Assembly (NCBI RefSeq): GCF_018502625.1
Contig: NZ_CP075566.1
Coordinates: 2,485,001-2,549,000, forward strand
From: Pseudomonas hormoni
GTDB taxonomy: Bacteria; Pseudomonadota; Gammaproteobacteria; Pseudomonadales; Pseudomonadaceae
Direction of reading: 5' to 3'
DNA length: 64,000 nt
Part shown: positions 40,519-51,004 of the stretch, piece after piece
Layout of the letters: each line of letters starts with the position of its first letter
Numbering within the stretch: position 1 is the first letter of the stretch
Made by a program: the position numbers and the translations under genes
Notes under the pieces: generated by a model
The model's input: the letters and a program-made list of their open reading frames with translations, nothing else
Databases searched by the model: none
What the model was told of the DNA's origin: nothing

Positions 40519-41625
40519 ATGACTGCTCAGGTTTCATCGAAGGGGACTTCGTCCATGGATGCCACGCAAAATGAAGTGCTGGCCGAGGTTCGCAACCACA
40601 TCGGTCACCTGACCCTCAATCGCCCCGCCGGTCTCAACGCCATTACCCTGGACATGGTCCGCCACCTGCACCGCCAGCTCGACGCCTGGGCGAACGATCC
40701 GCAGATTCACGCCGTGGTTTTGCGCGGCGCTGGCGAGAAAGCCTTTTGCGCCGGCGGTGACATTCGCTCGCTGTATGACAGCTTCAAGAATGGCGACACG
40801 CTGCATGAAGATTTCTTTGTCGAGGAATACGCCCTCGACCTCGCTATCCACCACTATCGCAAACCCGTACTCGCCTTGATGGACGGTTTTGTCCTGGGCG
40901 GCGGCATGGGGCTGGTGCAAGGCGCTGACTTGCGGGTGGTGACCGAGAAAAGCCGTCTGGCGATGCCGGAAGTGGCAATCGGTTACTTCCCGGATGTCGG
41001 CGGCAGTTACTTCCTGCCCCGGGTTCCTGGCGAATTGGGTATTTACCTCGGTGTCAGCGGCATGCAGATCCGCGCAGCCGACGCCCTCTATTGCGGGTTG
41101 GCCGACTGGTATCTGGACAGCGAAAAACTGGTGATCCTGGACGATCGCCTCGATCAACTGGCGTGGCGCGACACGCCGCTAAAAGACCTGCAAGGCCTGC
41201 TGGCGCAACTCGCGGTGCAGCAATTGCCCGATGCGCCACTGAGCAAACTGCGCCCGGCCATCGATCACTTCTTCGCCCTTCCCGACGTGCCGAGTATTGT
41301 TGAGCAACTGCGCGAAGTCACGGTTGCCGACAGCCATGAATGGGCGACGGCCACGGCCGATCTGCTGGAAAGCCGTTCACCGCTGGCCATGGGCGTGACC
41401 CTGGAAATGCTGCGGCGCGGTCGGCACTTGAGCCTGGAAGACTGCTTCGCCCTCGAACTGCACCTGGACCGTCAATGGTTCGAGCGCGGCGACCTCATCG
41501 AAGGCGTGCGCGCCTTGCTGATCGACAAAGACAAGAGCCCGCGCTGGAACCCGCCGACCTTGCAAGCGCTGGACGCCGGGCATGTCGCGAGTTTCTTCAC
41601 AGGGTTTGACCGGAGCGGGAACTGA
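40519..41625 (+). CDS. Enoyl-CoA hydratase/isomerase family protein, probable 3-hydroxyisobutyryl-CoA hydrolase
   Basis: A 368-residue crotonase of the long HIBYL-CoA hydrolase type. The CoA-binding and oxyanion-hole segments are GEKAFCAGGDIRSLYD and FVLGGGMGLVQGADLRV; the acidic catalytic segment is MPEVAIGYFPDVGGSYFLPR. The length and the C-terminal extension (about 260-368) separate it from ordinary hydratases. It releases free 3-hydroxyisobutyrate in valine breakdown. ATG 40519 has GGGAG upstream. It lies 3 nt before the acyl-CoA dehydrogenase gene. Confidence 0.88.
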   Translation: MTAQVSSKGTSSMDATQNEVLAEVRNHIGHLTLNRPAGLNAITLDMVRHLHRQLDAWANDPQIHAVVLRGAGEKAFCAGGDIRSLYDSFKNGDTLHEDFFVEEYALDLAIHHYRKPVLALMDGFVLGGGMGLVQGADLRVVTEKSRLAMPEVAIGYFPDVGGSYFLPRVPGELGIYLGVSGMQIRAADALYCGLADWYLDSEKLVILDDRLDQLAWRDTPLKDLQGLLAQLAVQQLPDAPLSKLRPAIDHFFALPDVPSIVEQLREVTVADSHEWATATADLLESRSPLAMGVTLEMLRRGRHLSLEDCFALELHLDRQWFERGDLIEGVRALLIDKDKSPRWNPPTLQALDAGHVASFFTGFDRSGN

Positions 41626-41628
41626 GCC

Positions 41629-42780
41629 ATGCACGATATCGAATTGAGCGAAGAACAAGTCATGATCCGCGACATGGCCCGGGATTTTGCCCGCGGCGAA
41701 ATCGCGCCCCACGCGCAAGCCTGGGAAAAGGCCGGCTGGATCGACGACGGTCTGGTGGCGAAGATGGGCGAACTGGGGCTGTTGGGCATGGTGGTGCCGG
41801 AGGAATGGGGCGGCACTTATGTTGATTACGTCGCCTACGCCCTGGCGGTGGAAGAGATTTCCGCTGGCGACGGCGCCACGGGCGCACTGATGAGCATCCA
41901 CAACTCCGTGGGCTGCGGGCCGGTGTTGAACTACGGCACTGAAGAGCAGAAAAAGACCTGGTTGCCGGATCTCGCCAGCGGCCAGGCCATCGGTTGCTTC
42001 TGCCTGACCGAGCCGCAAGCCGGCTCCGAAGCGCACAACCTGCGCACCCGCGCCGAACTGCGCGACGGCCAGTGGGTGATCAACGGCGCCAAGCAATTTG
42101 TGAGCAACGGCAAACGGGCGAAACTGGCGATCGTGTTCGCCGTGACCGATCCGGATCTGGGCAAGCGCGGTATTTCCGCGTTTCTGGTGCCGACCGATAC
42201 CGCCGGTTTCATCGTTGATCGCACCGAACACAAGATGGGCATCCGTGCTTCCGATACCTGTGCGGTAACCCTGAGCAACTGCACCATTCCCGAAGCCAAC
42301 CTGTTGGGCGAACGCGGTAAAGGCCTGGCCATTGCGCTGTCCAACCTCGAAGGCGGACGCATCGGCATCGCCGCGCAGGCGTTGGGCATCGCCCGTGCCG
42401 CGTTCGAAGCTGCGCTGGCCTACTCCCGTGATCGCGTGCAGTTCGACAAGCCGATCATCGAGCACCAGAGCATTGCCAATATGCTGGCCGACATGCACAC
42501 CCGTCTGAATGCCGCGCGGTTGCTGATCCTGCACGCCGCGCGGTTGCGCAGTGCGGGCAAGCCGTGTTTGTCGGAGGCTTCGCAGGCCAAGCTGTTTGCG
42601 TCGGAAATGGCCGAGAAGGTCTGCTCGTCGGCGATGCAGATCCATGGCGGGTATGGGTATCTGGAGGATTACCCGGTGGAGCGTTACTACCGGGATGCGC
42701 GGATTACGCAGATTTATGAAGGGTCGAGCGAGATACAGCGGATGGTGATTGCCCGGGAGCTGAAAAACTACCTTGTGTGA
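41629..42780 (+). CDS. Acyl-CoA dehydrogenase, probable isobutyryl-CoA dehydrogenase
   Basis: A 383-residue FAD enzyme. Signatures: [37 protein letters not shown], and [15 protein letters not shown] at the C-terminus. Length and pairing with HIBYL-CoA hydrolase point to isobutyryl-CoA oxidation to methacrylyl-CoA in valine catabolism. A different short-chain or branched substrate cannot be excluded. Confidence 0.88.
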   Translation: MHDIELSEEQVMIRDMARDFARGEIAPHAQAWEKAGWIDDGLVAKMGELGLLGMVVPEEWGGTYVDYVAYALAVEEISAGDGATGALMSIHNSVGCGPVLNYGTEEQKKTWLPDLASGQAIGCFCLTEPQAGSEAHNLRTRAELRDGQWVINGAKQFVSNGKRAKLAIVFAVTDPDLGKRGISAFLVPTDTAGFIVDRTEHKMGIRASDTCAVTLSNCTIPEANLLGERGKGLAIALSNLEGGRIGIAAQALGIARAAFEAALAYSRDRVQFDKPIIEHQSIANMLADMHTRLNAARLLILHAARLRSAGKPCLSEASQAKLFASEMAEKVCSSAMQIHGGYGYLEDYPVERYYRDARITQIYEGSSEIQRMVIARELKNYLV

Positions 42781-42789
42781 CCTTTAAAA

Positions 42790-42855
42790 GCTTCGCGGGC
42801 AAGCCTCGTTCCTACAGGTCGTGTGATCTGTAGGAGCGAGGCTTGCCCGCGAAGA
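42790..42855. repeat. Outward-facing REP pair
   Basis: CTTCGCGGGCAAGCCTCG and its mirror face away from each other across about 14 nt, 66 bp overall, in the short gap between two convergent operons. It probably serves as a two-way end structure. Confidence 0.88.
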
Positions 42856-42874
42856 CGTTGGTGAGAACGCTACA

Positions 42875-43648
42875 TCACTTGCCTTGGAACTCCGCCTCAC
42901 GCTTGGCAATAAACGCCGCCATCCCTTCCTTCTGATCCTGCGTCGCAAACGCCGCATGGAACACCCGACGCTCAAAGCGAACGCCTTCCGACAGGCTCAC
43001 TTCAAACGCGCGGTTGACGCTTTCCTTGACCATCATCGCAATCGGCAGCGACTTCCTGGCGATCAACGCCGCGACTTTCAGCGCTTCTTCCAGCAATTCA
43101 TCCGCCGGCACGATCCGCGCCACGATCCCGCAACGCTCCGCTTCCACCGCATCGATCAAACGCCCGCTCAGGCACATTTCCATCGCCTTGGCTTTACCGA
43201 CTGCGCGAGTCAGGCGCTGGGTGCCGCCCATGCCCGGCAGCACGCCGAGGTTGATTTCCGGTTGACCGAACTTCGCGTTGTCACCCGCCAGGATGAAATC
43301 GCACATCAACGCCAGCTCGCAGCCGCCGCCCAAGGCAAAACCGTTGACCGCGGCGATGATCGGCTTGCGGCGGTTAGCCACGCGATCACTGTCGCTGAAC
43401 AGATCATCGAGGTAGATCTGCGGGTAGGTCAGCTCGGCCATTTCCTTGATGTCGGCACCGGCGGCGAAGGCTTTCTTCGAGCCGGTCAGCACGATGCAAC
43501 CGATGTTCGAATCGGCTTCCAGGCCATCGAGGGCGTGGTTCAGTTCGCTGACGATCTGCGCGTTCAACGCGTTCAACGCCTGCGGACGGTTCAGGGTGAT
43601 CAGGCCGACACGGCCATGGGTTTCCAGCAAAATCGTTTCGTAACTCAC
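42875..43648 (-). CDS. Enoyl-CoA hydratase
   Basis: A 257-residue crotonase of standard hydratase length. [15 protein letters not shown] and [16 protein letters not shown] form the oxyanion hole, and [20 protein letters not shown] has the two catalytic Glu positions. The GTG start at 43648 with AAGGAG upstream restores the usual N-terminus (SYETILLE); a longer frame would run into the preceding gene. It is the last gene of the minus-strand operon and probably hydrates tiglyl-CoA in isoleucine breakdown. Confidence 0.9.
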   Translation of the reverse strand: MSYETILLETHGRVGLITLNRPQALNALNAQIVSELNHALDGLEADSNIGCIVLTGSKKAFAAGADIKEMAELTYPQIYLDDLFSDSDRVANRRKPIIAAVNGFALGGGCELALMCDFILAGDNAKFGQPEINLGVLPGMGGTQRLTRAVGKAKAMEMCLSGRLIDAVEAERCGIVARIVPADELLEEALKVAALIARKSLPIAMMVKESVNRAFEVSLSEGVRFERRVFHAAFATQDQKEGMAAFIAKREAEFQGK

Positions 43649-43661
43649 AATGGACTCCTTC

Positions 43662-44789
43662 TTAAAGACTGCGCGAAATGACCATGCGCTGAATATCACT
43701 GGTGCCTTCGTAGATCTGGCACACCCGCACGTCGCGGTAGATCCGCTCGAGCGGGAAGTCGTTCAGGTAACCGTAACCGCCGAGGGTTTGCAATGCGGCC
43801 GAGCAGACCTTTTCAGCCATTTCCGAGGCAAATAGCTTGGCCATGGAGGCTTCGACCAGCGCCGGTTTGCCGCTGTCACGCAACGCCGCGGCGTAATGCA
43901 CCATCTGCCGGGCGACGGCGATCTGGGTTGCCATGTCCGCCAGGCGAAACGCGACGGCCTGGTGTTCGATGATCGGTTTGCCGAAACTCTCGCGTTCACG
44001 GGCGTAATCCCGGGCCGCTTCAAACGCGGCGCGGGCCATGCCCACCGATTGTGAGGCGATGCCGACACGGCCGCCTTCGAGGTTGGCCAGGGCGATCCGG
44101 TAGCCTTCGCCCTCCTCGCCCAGTCGGTTGGCCACCGGCACTTTGACGTCTTCGAACAGAATCTGGCAGGTGTCGGACGCATGCTGGCCGAGTTTGTCTT
44201 CAACGCGGGCAACCTTGTAGCCCGGTGAGTCGGTGGGCACGATCAGCGCGGTGATCCCGCGTTTGCCGGCACTCGGGTCCGTCACCGCAAACACGATCAC
44301 CACCCCGGCATTCTGCCCGGAGGTGATGAACTGCTTGCAGCCGTTCAAAACGTAGTGATCGCCTTCGAGACGGGCGCGGGTTTTCAAACCGCTGGCATCG
44401 GAACCGGCTTGCGGTTCGGTCAACGCGAAAGCGCCGAGCATCGCACCGCTGGCCAGCGGCTTGAGGAAGCGCTCTTTCTGATCGTCGTTGCCGTAGTTGA
44501 GGATTGGCACGCAACCCACCGAGTTGTGCACGCTCATGATGGTCGAGCAGGCGCCGTCACCGGCGGCGATTTCTTCCAGCGCCATGGCGTAGGCCAGGTA
44601 ACCGGTGTCGCAACCGCCCCACTGCTCGGGTACCAGCATGCCGAAGAAACCCAGTTCGGCCATCTCGCCGATGGCTTCCTTGGGGAAACGGTGCTCGCGA
44701 TCCCATTCGGCGGCGAACGGTTTCAGCCGTTCCTGGGCGAATTGCCGGGCCGCTTCGCTGATCTGCAGTTGTTCGTCATTGGGAATCAT
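43662..44789 (-). CDS. Acyl-CoA dehydrogenase, probable 2-methylbutyryl-CoA dehydrogenase
   Basis: A 375-residue short/branched-chain enzyme. It shows [37 protein letters not shown], and [14 protein letters not shown] at the end. It lies 13 nt before the hydratase gene. It is a paralogue of the plus-strand enzyme at 41629 and probably oxidises 2-methylbutyryl-CoA (isoleucine) rather than isobutyryl-CoA. Confidence 0.88.
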   Translation of the reverse strand: MIPNDEQLQISEAARQFAQERLKPFAAEWDREHRFPKEAIGEMAELGFFGMLVPEQWGGCDTGYLAYAMALEEIAAGDGACSTIMSVHNSVGCVPILNYGNDDQKERFLKPLASGAMLGAFALTEPQAGSDASGLKTRARLEGDHYVLNGCKQFITSGQNAGVVIVFAVTDPSAGKRGITALIVPTDSPGYKVARVEDKLGQHASDTCQILFEDVKVPVANRLGEEGEGYRIALANLEGGRVGIASQSVGMARAAFEAARDYARERESFGKPIIEHQAVAFRLADMATQIAVARQMVHYAAALRDSGKPALVEASMAKLFASEMAEKVCSAALQTLGGYGYLNDFPLERIYRDVRVCQIYEGTSDIQRMVISRSL

Positions 44790-44845
44790 GGTGAATCCTT
44801 AAAAATTAGCCTTCGTACACATGCCTGAAGGTTGAAACGCAGGAT

Positions 44846-44937
44846 CTGTGGGAGCGGGCTTGCCCGCGATAGCGATCTGTCAGACAACATCATGGGTGTC
44901 TGGAAAACCGCCATCGCGGGCAAGCCCACTCCCACAG
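44846..44937. repeat. REPIN (inward-facing REP pair)
   Basis: CTGTGGGAGCGGGCTTGCCC and its mirror, 92 bp overall, inside the minus-strand operon between thiolase and dehydrogenase genes. It could change the amount of downstream message. Confidence 0.9.
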
Positions 44938-44952
44938 GGATAGGCGTTGGCC

Positions 44953-46146
44953 TTAGTAAAGGCATTCCACGGCCATCGCCGTGGCTTCACCGCCGCCGAT
45001 GCAGATCGCCGCGACACCGCGTTTCAGGCCTTTCTGGCGCAGGGCCGAGAGCAAGGTCACCAGAATCCGTGCGCCGGACGCACCGATCGGGTGGCCCAGG
45101 GCGCAGGCGCCGCCGTGAACGTTGAGTTTCTCGTGGGGGATTTCCAGGTGGGTCATCGCTGCCATGCCGACCACGGCGAAGGCTTCGTTGACTTCGACCA
45201 GATCGACGTCGTTCAGCGACCAGCCGGTTTTCTTCATCAGCCGCTTGATCGCGCCGATCGGTGCCACCGGGAACAGGCCCGGCGTGTCGGCGAATGCCGC
45301 ATGACCATGAATCACCGCGAGTGGTTTGAGACCGCGTTTGTCGGCTTCGGAACGGCGCATCAGCACCAGCGCCGCCGCACCATCGGAAATCGAACTGGAG
45401 TTGGCCGCTGTCACGGTGCCGCCTTCACGGAACGCCGGTTTCAGCGAAGCAATCTTGTCCAGTTTGGCTTTCGGTGGCTGTTCGTCGTTGCTGATCACCA
45501 CCTGCTCTTTACCGACGGTCACGGTCAGCGGCACGATTTCGTCCTTGAAGCTGCCGTCCTTGATCGCCTGCTGCGCGCGGGTGGTCGACGCGATGGCAAA
45601 CGCATCCTGAGCTTCGCGGCTGAAGCCGTTGGTTTCGGCGCAATCCTCGGCGAAGGTGCCCATCAGGCGGCCCTTGTCGTAGGCATCTTCCAGGCCATCG
45701 AGGAACATGGAGTCGAGCACACGACCGTGCCCCATGCGGTAACCGCTGCGGGCGCGGTCCAGCAGGTACGGCGCGTTGGACATGCTTTCCATGCCGCCGG
45801 CGACTACAACATCGGCGCTGCCGGCGACCAGCATGTCGTGGGCCAGGATGGCCGCTTCCATGCCGGAACCGCACATCTTGTTCAGGGTGGTGCAGCGGGT
45901 CGATTTATCCAGCCCGGCGCCCAGTGCAGCCTGACGGGCCGGGGCCTGGCCGAGGCCGGCGGGCAGCACGCAGCCGAACAGCACTTCTTCAACGGCATCC
46001 GGCGCTAAACCTGCGCGTTCAACAGCAGCACGAATGGCGGCAGCGCCCAGTTGTGGCGCGGTCAGGCTTTTCAGTTCGCCCTGGAAACCACCCATCGGGG
46101 TGCGTACGGCGCTGACGATAACGATTGGATCGTTGGAAAGGGTCAT
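44953..46146 (-). CDS. Acetyl-CoA C-acyltransferase (thiolase)
   Basis: A 397-residue thiolase II. The acylated Cys is in LNKMCGSGMEAAI, the His in GGACALGHPIGASGARI, and the second Cys in AICIGGGEATA. In this operon its role is most likely cleavage of 2-methylacetoacetyl-CoA to acetyl-CoA and propionyl-CoA. Use as a general acetoacetyl-CoA thiolase is an alternative. Confidence 0.92.
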   Translation of the reverse strand: MTLSNDPIVIVSAVRTPMGGFQGELKSLTAPQLGAAAIRAAVERAGLAPDAVEEVLFGCVLPAGLGQAPARQAALGAGLDKSTRCTTLNKMCGSGMEAAILAHDMLVAGSADVVVAGGMESMSNAPYLLDRARSGYRMGHGRVLDSMFLDGLEDAYDKGRLMGTFAEDCAETNGFSREAQDAFAIASTTRAQQAIKDGSFKDEIVPLTVTVGKEQVVISNDEQPPKAKLDKIASLKPAFREGGTVTAANSSSISDGAAALVLMRRSEADKRGLKPLAVIHGHAAFADTPGLFPVAPIGAIKRLMKKTGWSLNDVDLVEVNEAFAVVGMAAMTHLEIPHEKLNVHGGACALGHPIGASGARILVTLLSALRQKGLKRGVAAICIGGGEATAMAVECLY

Positions 46147-46158
46147 GACAAATCCTCC

Positions 46159-46920
46159 TTACTTGGCGGCCATGCGCAAGGCACCGTCGAGACGGATTAC
46201 CTCGCCATTGAGCATGCTGTTTTCAATGATATGCCTGACCAGCGCGGCATACTCGCCCGGTTTGCCCAAACGTGGCGGAAACGGCACGCCGGCCGCCAGG
46301 GAGTCGCGGACTTCCTGGGTCATGCCGGCCATCATTGGCGTTTCGAAAATGCCCGGAGCGATGGTCATCACGCGGATGCCGAAGCGCGCCAGTTCACGGG
46401 CAGCGGGCAAGGTCAGGCTGACGATCGCGCCTTTGGACGCGGCATAAGCCGCCTGGCCGATCTGACCGTCGTAGGCCGCAGCCGACGCGGTGTTGATGAT
46501 CACCCCGCGCTCGCCATCGGCATCCGGCTCGGTTTCGGCGATGGCCGCCGACGCCAGACGCAGCATGTTGAAGCTGCCGATCAGGTTGACGTTGATCACC
46601 TGGCTGAAACTGGCCAGCGCGTGCGGGCCGTTCTTGCCAAGGATCTTCTCGCCACGCACGATGCCGGCGCAGTTGACCAGACCGTTGAGCCCGCCGAAGG
46701 CTTTGACTGTTGCCTGCACCGCCGCCTCAGCTGCCGCTTCGTTGCTGATGTCCGCAACCACGCTTTGCGCACCCAGACGTTCGGCCTGAGCTGCAACGGC
46801 GTCGGCGTTCATGTCCACCAGCATCACTTTGGCGCCGGCCGCGACCAGCATTTCAGCCGTAGCCGCGCCGAGCCCGGAGGCACCGCCGGTGACGAGAAAA
46901 ACCTTGTTTTCGATCTGCAT
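46159..46920 (-). CDS. Short-chain dehydrogenase, probable 3-hydroxy-2-methylbutyryl-CoA dehydrogenase
   Basis: A 253-residue SDR like HSD17B10. The NAD loop is [18 protein letters not shown], the Asp for NAD is in [10 protein letters not shown], and the catalytic Ser/Tyr/Lys are in [24 protein letters not shown]. Two adjacent ATG codons are possible; the second has better spacing to AAGGA. It stands 12 nt before the thiolase gene and performs the third step of the isoleucine route. Confidence 0.9.
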   Translation of the reverse strand: MQIENKVFLVTGGASGLGAATAEMLVAAGAKVMLVDMNADAVAAQAERLGAQSVVADISNEAAAEAAVQATVKAFGGLNGLVNCAGIVRGEKILGKNGPHALASFSQVINVNLIGSFNMLRLASAAIAETEPDADGERGVIINTASAAAYDGQIGQAAYAASKGAIVSLTLPAARELARFGIRVMTIAPGIFETPMMAGMTQEVRDSLAAGVPFPPRLGKPGEYAALVRHIIENSMLNGEVIRLDGALRMAAK

Positions 46921-46936
46921 CATTGTTTCCTTGGAT

Positions 46937-48601
46937 TCAAGCTGAAACGTTCTTCGCCGCAGCCTCTTGAGCCTTGGCGATTTCCTGGTTGCGCAAGATA
47001 AAGCGCTGCAATTTGCCGCTTGGGGTTTTCGGCAACTCGCTGACAAATTCGATTTCACGGGGGTACGAGTGCGCGGCCAGGCGCTTGCGCACGTGTTGGC
47101 GCAGCTCTTCGGCCAACTCGGGTGCGGCGCGGTATTGCGCGCTGAGCACGACGAAGGCTTTGACCAGCTCGGTGCGCTCCGGGTCGGGCTTGCCCACCAC
47201 CGCCGCTTCAACCACGGCCGGGTGTTCGATCAACGCGCTTTCCACGTCGAATGGGCCGACGCGGTAGCCGGAGGTGGTGATCACGTCATCACTGCGGCCG
47301 ACGAAGCTGATGCTGCCGTCCGGGTTCCACTCGACGGTGTCGCCGCTCAGGTAATAGTTGCCGACGAAGGCCTTGGTGGGCGCGCCTTCATAACCGGCGA
47401 ACCAGCACATCGGCGACTGAGTGCGGTCGATGGCCAGGATGCCCGGCTGGCCGACGCCCAGTTCCTTGTTCTCGTCGTCGAGCACCACGATGCGGTGGCC
47501 CGGCGAGGCAAAACCGGCGGCGCCCATGTGAATCGGATGTTCGAGGGCATGGTGGTTGCACAGGACCATGCCCAGTTCGGTCTGGCCGTAATGGTCGTGA
47601 ATCACCACGCCGAGGTTGTCGGCAAACCAGCGGATCACTTCCGGATTCAACGGCTCGCCGGCGCTGCTGACGATGCGAAGCTTGCCCTTGATCGATTTCG
47701 CGAACTCGTCACCACCGGCAATCAGCAAGCGATACGCCGTCGGTGAACCGGTGAGGTTGGTAATCCCGTATTTGTTGATCACCCGGCAGGTGCTTTCGAG
47801 GGTGAACGGGCCATCGTAAAAGGTGATCGGATGCCCCATCGACATCGGCCCGGTAACGCCAAAATAGATGCCGTACGCCCAGCCCGGATCAGCCACGTTC
47901 CAGAACGCATCTTCCGGGCGCAGGTCGACGGCGTCACGGGTGTAGCTCTGGAAGGCGACGATGGCCTTGAGCGGCACGGACAATGCCTTCGACGGACCGG
48001 TGGTACCTGAGGTGAACATCAGCAGGAAGGGGTCTTCGCCGGTCAGCAGCACCGGTTCGCACTCGGGGGAATAGTTGGCCAGTTCGGCCCAGAAACTGAA
48101 ATCGCCACGGACAATGCCCTGACCTTTCGCGCCGCCGACTGTGACGATGGTCGGGCAATCGGCGACTTCAGCAAGTTTGGAGCGGTTGACCGCGTCGGTC
48201 ACCACCACTTTGGCGCCGGAACTGCTCAGGCGATGTTCGATGGCTTTGGGGCCGAACGCGGTGAACAGCGGCTGATACACCGCGCCGATGCGCCACGTGG
48301 CGAACACGGTGATCAATAATTCGATATTGCGCGGCAGGAGGCCGGCGACCTTGTCGCCTTTCTTCACGCCCTGGGCCAGCAGGAAGTTGGCGAAACGCGT
48401 AGCCTTGTCCTGCAGGTCGCTGAAGGTGTACGTCGCGCTGGTGCCGTCGCGGCTTTCCCAGAACAGCGCGATGCGGCCTGGCAATGCATGCCGGTCGCAA
48501 CACTCGACGCAGGCATTGAGGGCCGTCAGATTGCCCGCGAGTGCGGCGTCGACGGTGTGCTGATAATTGAACTGTGACGTGGCAGACAAGTAATCGCGCA
48601 T
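46937..48601 (-). CDS. AMP-forming acyl-CoA synthetase
   Basis: A 554-residue ANL enzyme. The phosphate loop is [14 protein letters not shown], then [11 protein letters not shown], and the hinge and catalytic Lys region [14 protein letters not shown]. The absence of a long extension places it among medium or short branched acid ligases. As first gene of the operon it could activate 2-methylbutyrate or a similar acid and feed the three following enzymes. AGAGGG lies upstream of the ATG. Confidence 0.9.
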   Translation of the reverse strand: MRDYLSATSQFNYQHTVDAALAGNLTALNACVECCDRHALPGRIALFWESRDGTSATYTFSDLQDKATRFANFLLAQGVKKGDKVAGLLPRNIELLITVFATWRIGAVYQPLFTAFGPKAIEHRLSSSGAKVVVTDAVNRSKLAEVADCPTIVTVGGAKGQGIVRGDFSFWAELANYSPECEPVLLTGEDPFLLMFTSGTTGPSKALSVPLKAIVAFQSYTRDAVDLRPEDAFWNVADPGWAYGIYFGVTGPMSMGHPITFYDGPFTLESTCRVINKYGITNLTGSPTAYRLLIAGGDEFAKSIKGKLRIVSSAGEPLNPEVIRWFADNLGVVIHDHYGQTELGMVLCNHHALEHPIHMGAAGFASPGHRIVVLDDENKELGVGQPGILAIDRTQSPMCWFAGYEGAPTKAFVGNYYLSGDTVEWNPDGSISFVGRSDDVITTSGYRVGPFDVESALIEHPAVVEAAVVGKPDPERTELVKAFVVLSAQYRAAPELAEELRQHVRKRLAAHSYPREIEFVSELPKTPSGKLQRFILRNQEIAKAQEAAAKNVSA

Positions 48602-48629
48602 TGCCAGAATCCCTCTGTATTTTTATTAG

Positions 48630-48650
48630 GTTGGGGGAACCGTAACCAAC
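48630..48650. promoter_or_regulatory. Small inverted repeat upstream of the ligase operon
   Basis: GTTGG and CCAAC are 11 nt apart, about 30-50 nt before the ligase start. It is a possible regulator site. The rest of the gap holds a REP pair. Confidence 0.25.
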
Positions 48651-48750
48651 AGGGAAATACTCGCTCTGCGCGGGGGGTGGGGCAATGGTCAAAGCTATCA
48701 AGTTGTCTGACTGGTTTGGCCAAGGTTCAGGAGGTGCGGCGTCTGAGCTG

Positions 48751-48852
48751 ACGCCTTCGCGGGCAAGCCCGCTCCCACAGGGTTTTGTGGCGTGCACAAC
48801 AATTGTGATCACCGACAATCATTGTGGGAGCGGGCTTGCCCGCGATGGCGTC
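48751..48852. repeat. Outward-facing REP pair
   Basis: CTTCGCGGGCAAGCCCGCTC (left) and GTGGGAGCGGGCTTGCCCGC (right) are separated by about 47 nt. It lies between the AraC gene and the operon it probably controls. Confidence 0.88.
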
Positions 48853-48876
48853 GGCACAATCACTAAAAAATCCGGA

Positions 48877-49893
48877 TCAGCTCGCCTCGTTCAGAATCAA
48901 ACTCCGGTAATGCCCCGGATTCGACCCCGACCACTTGCGAAACGCCTTGTAGAACGAACTCGCATCGGCGAACCCCAACCGCGTGGCGATCTCGGCAAAG
49001 CTGATACTCGGTTCAGCCAGCCAGACGATGGCCAACTCCTTGCGCACGCTGTCCTTGAGCCCCTGATACGTCTGCCCCTCTTCCGCCAGCCGCCGACGCA
49101 AGGTCGAGGCCGACATGCACAGTCGTTGCGCCAGAGATTCGGTCTCCGGCCACTGTTCGGCCGGCAAATGCCGCAGATCCTGCTTGATGCGACTGGCCAG
49201 GCTCTCCGGGTCGCGGTACTTGACCAGAATATTGGCCGGCGCATGGGCCAGGAATCGCTTGAGTTCTTCGGCGCTGCGTTTGATCGGCAGATCCAGGCAA
49301 TCAGCCGAGAAAATCATCCGGGTGCGTGGCCGGTCGAAACGCAGGTTTTCGGAGAACATCACCTGATAGTCATCGCAAAAGTCCGGCGCCGGGCAGCGTA
49401 ATTCGATGGCCAGAATCGGAATCCGTCGCCCCGCCAGCCAACAGGCCACGCCGTGAACGATCATCCAGTAGGTGAAATAGGTAAAGGCGCGACGCGGGTC
49501 CTGGTCGTCTTCCAAAAGCACGATCTCCGCGAGGCTTTGCTGGCGAACCAGCTGCGCGGGCAGGTGTTCGAGCATCAGCGATAGAAACCCCAGCCCCGAG
49601 GTCAGGCCGGCGGCGAGGCTCGGCTGGACCATCGAGCAGCGGCACAGAAACGCCAGGCTGCCGGACTTGAGCTTGCGCGGGTCCATGCCAAAAAATTCAT
49701 CGTCCCGACGCCGGGCCAGTAAGCGCCACAGCCGTGCGTACGCGGTGGCCGGCACGCGGACTGTGGACGATTCGAGCAGCGCCGGATCGATGCCGACCTT
49801 GTTCAACACCTCGTCAGTGGCGGCGCCCGGGGCGCAACTTTGCAACAGCGCTTCACGCACCAGTTGAATGGAGATGGTGTCTTTTTCCGACAT
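48877..49893 (-). CDS. AraC-family regulator with Arabinose_bd-type N-terminus
   Basis: A 338-residue regulator. The N-terminal domain (1-210) is of the type found in OruR-like and other AraC proteins, and the C-terminal HTH pair (about 235-335) contains MSASTLRRRLAEEGQTYQGLKD and ISFAEIATRLGFADASSFYKAFRKWSG. ATG 49893 is preferred; the 41-residue longer form begins in a REP sequence, betrayed by the peptide SRASLAPTG. It lies upstream of, and on the same strand as, the branched-chain acyl-CoA operon. Confidence 0.87.
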   Translation of the reverse strand: MSEKDTISIQLVREALLQSCAPGAATDEVLNKVGIDPALLESSTVRVPATAYARLWRLLARRRDDEFFGMDPRKLKSGSLAFLCRCSMVQPSLAAGLTSGLGFLSLMLEHLPAQLVRQQSLAEIVLLEDDQDPRRAFTYFTYWMIVHGVACWLAGRRIPILAIELRCPAPDFCDDYQVMFSENLRFDRPRTRMIFSADCLDLPIKRSAEELKRFLAHAPANILVKYRDPESLASRIKQDLRHLPAEQWPETESLAQRLCMSASTLRRRLAEEGQTYQGLKDSVRKELAIVWLAEPSISFAEIATRLGFADASSFYKAFRKWSGSNPGHYRSLILNEAS

Positions 49894-49955
49894 TGAGCGA
49901 GGTGTGCCCTGTTCTTGTTTGAGTGGTGGGCATATTAGCGCATGGCACCCCGATC

Positions 49956-50047
49956 CTGTAGGAGCGAGGCTTGCCCGCGAAGCAGTCGACTCGGTCTTGC
50001 CGTGAAACCGCGTCATCGTGCTTCGCGGGCAAGCCTTGCTCCTACAG
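49956..50047. repeat. REPIN (inward-facing REP pair)
   Basis: CTGTAGGAGCGAGGCTTGCC and its near-mirror, 92 bp overall, in the divergent gap between the AraC gene and efeU. Confidence 0.9.
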
Positions 50048-50085
50048 GGGCGAGGTGATCTTGAGGTTGTTCAGCTTAGGTTCAG

Positions 50086-50127
50086 GTAAATGTCAATGAT
50101 TGCCATTTGGGAATGAGTGTCATTATG
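50086..50127 (+). promoter_or_regulatory. Two Fur-box-like sites before efeU
   Basis: GTAAATGTCAATGATTGCC (50086-50104) matches 12 of 19, and GGGAATGAGTGTCATTATG (50109-50127) 13 of 19, of the Fur consensus. They lie 41-82 nt before the efeU start, as expected for iron repression. Confidence 0.6.
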
Positions 50128-50167
50128 TTACAAATTAGCACCCTATCTAATTCCGAGACGGTGCTGA

Positions 50168-51004
50168 ATGCTTGTTCCTTTTCTGATCATGCTGCGCGAA
50201 GGCATTGAGGCCGCATTGATCGTTGGCATCATCGCCAGCTACCTCAAGCAAACCGGCCGTGGCCAATGGATGCCCGCCGTGTGGATCGGTGTGTTTCTCG
50301 CTGCTGCCCTGGCCCTGCTGGTGGGCGGGGGCCTGGAGCTGGTCAGCGCCGAGTTCCCGCAGAAACAACAGGAGCTGTTTGAAGGTGTGGTTGGCCTGGT
50401 CGCCGTCGGCATCCTCAGTTCCATGGTGTTCTGGATGCGCAAGGTGGCGCGTTCGATCAAGCATTCGCTGCACGTCTCCCTCGATCACGCGTTGACCGGT
50501 TCCAGGCATCAGGTGACAGCGCTCATCGCCATGGTGTTTTTCGCCGTCGCCCGGGAAGGCCTGGAAACGGTGTTCTTCCTGCTCGCCGTGTTCCAGCAAA
50601 GCGAAGGCCCGGCCGCACCGATCGGTGCCCTGCTCGGCCTGATCCTGGCGATCATCGTCGGTTTCCTGATCTACACCGGCAGCATGCGCCTGAACCTCGG
50701 CGCGTTCTTCCGCTGGACCGGTCTGTTCATCCTCGTGGTGGCTGCCGGCATTCTCGCCAACTCGGTGCAGGCGCTGCATGAAGCCGGCGTCTGGAATCAC
50801 CTGCAAACCGTGCTGTTCGACTTCAGCGCCACGCTGCCGATGGATGGCCCGCTGGGTTCGGTGCTGGCCGGCATGTTCGGGTATCAGGATGCGCCGACTG
50901 TCAGCACCCTCGGCGCTTATCTGATTTACCTGGTCGTGGCGCTGGTGATGTTTTTTCTCCCCGCGCCGGCACTCGCTAAACAATCTTCCTCCGTTCCCCT
51001 GTAG
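50168..51004 (+). CDS. efeU: EfeU-type iron permease (FTR1 family)
   Basis: A 278-residue membrane protein with about seven helices. The two iron-binding Arg-Glu-x-x-Glu motifs are visible as LREGIEAAL in the first helix and AREGLETVF in the fourth. It carries iron across the inner membrane with EfeO and EfeB. Start ATG 50168 has a weak ribosome site. The TAG stop is the TAG of a REP sequence (CCCCTGTAGGAGCG), so the last codons and the stop come from repeat DNA. Confidence 0.92.
   Translation: MLVPFLIMLREGIEAALIVGIIASYLKQTGRGQWMPAVWIGVFLAAALALLVGGGLELVSAEFPQKQQELFEGVVGLVAVGILSSMVFWMRKVARSIKHSLHVSLDHALTGSRHQVTALIAMVFFAVAREGLETVFFLLAVFQQSEGPAAPIGALLGLILAIIVGFLIYTGSMRLNLGAFFRWTGLFILVVAAGILANSVQALHEAGVWNHLQTVLFDFSATLPMDGPLGSVLAGMFGYQDAPTVSTLGAYLIYLVVALVMFFLPAPALAKQSSSVPL

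Noticed and set aside
49894..50016. Longer N-terminus for the AraC regulator
   Set aside because: The extension is translated REP DNA (peptide SRASLAPTG) and has no family counterpart; ATG 49893 fits better.
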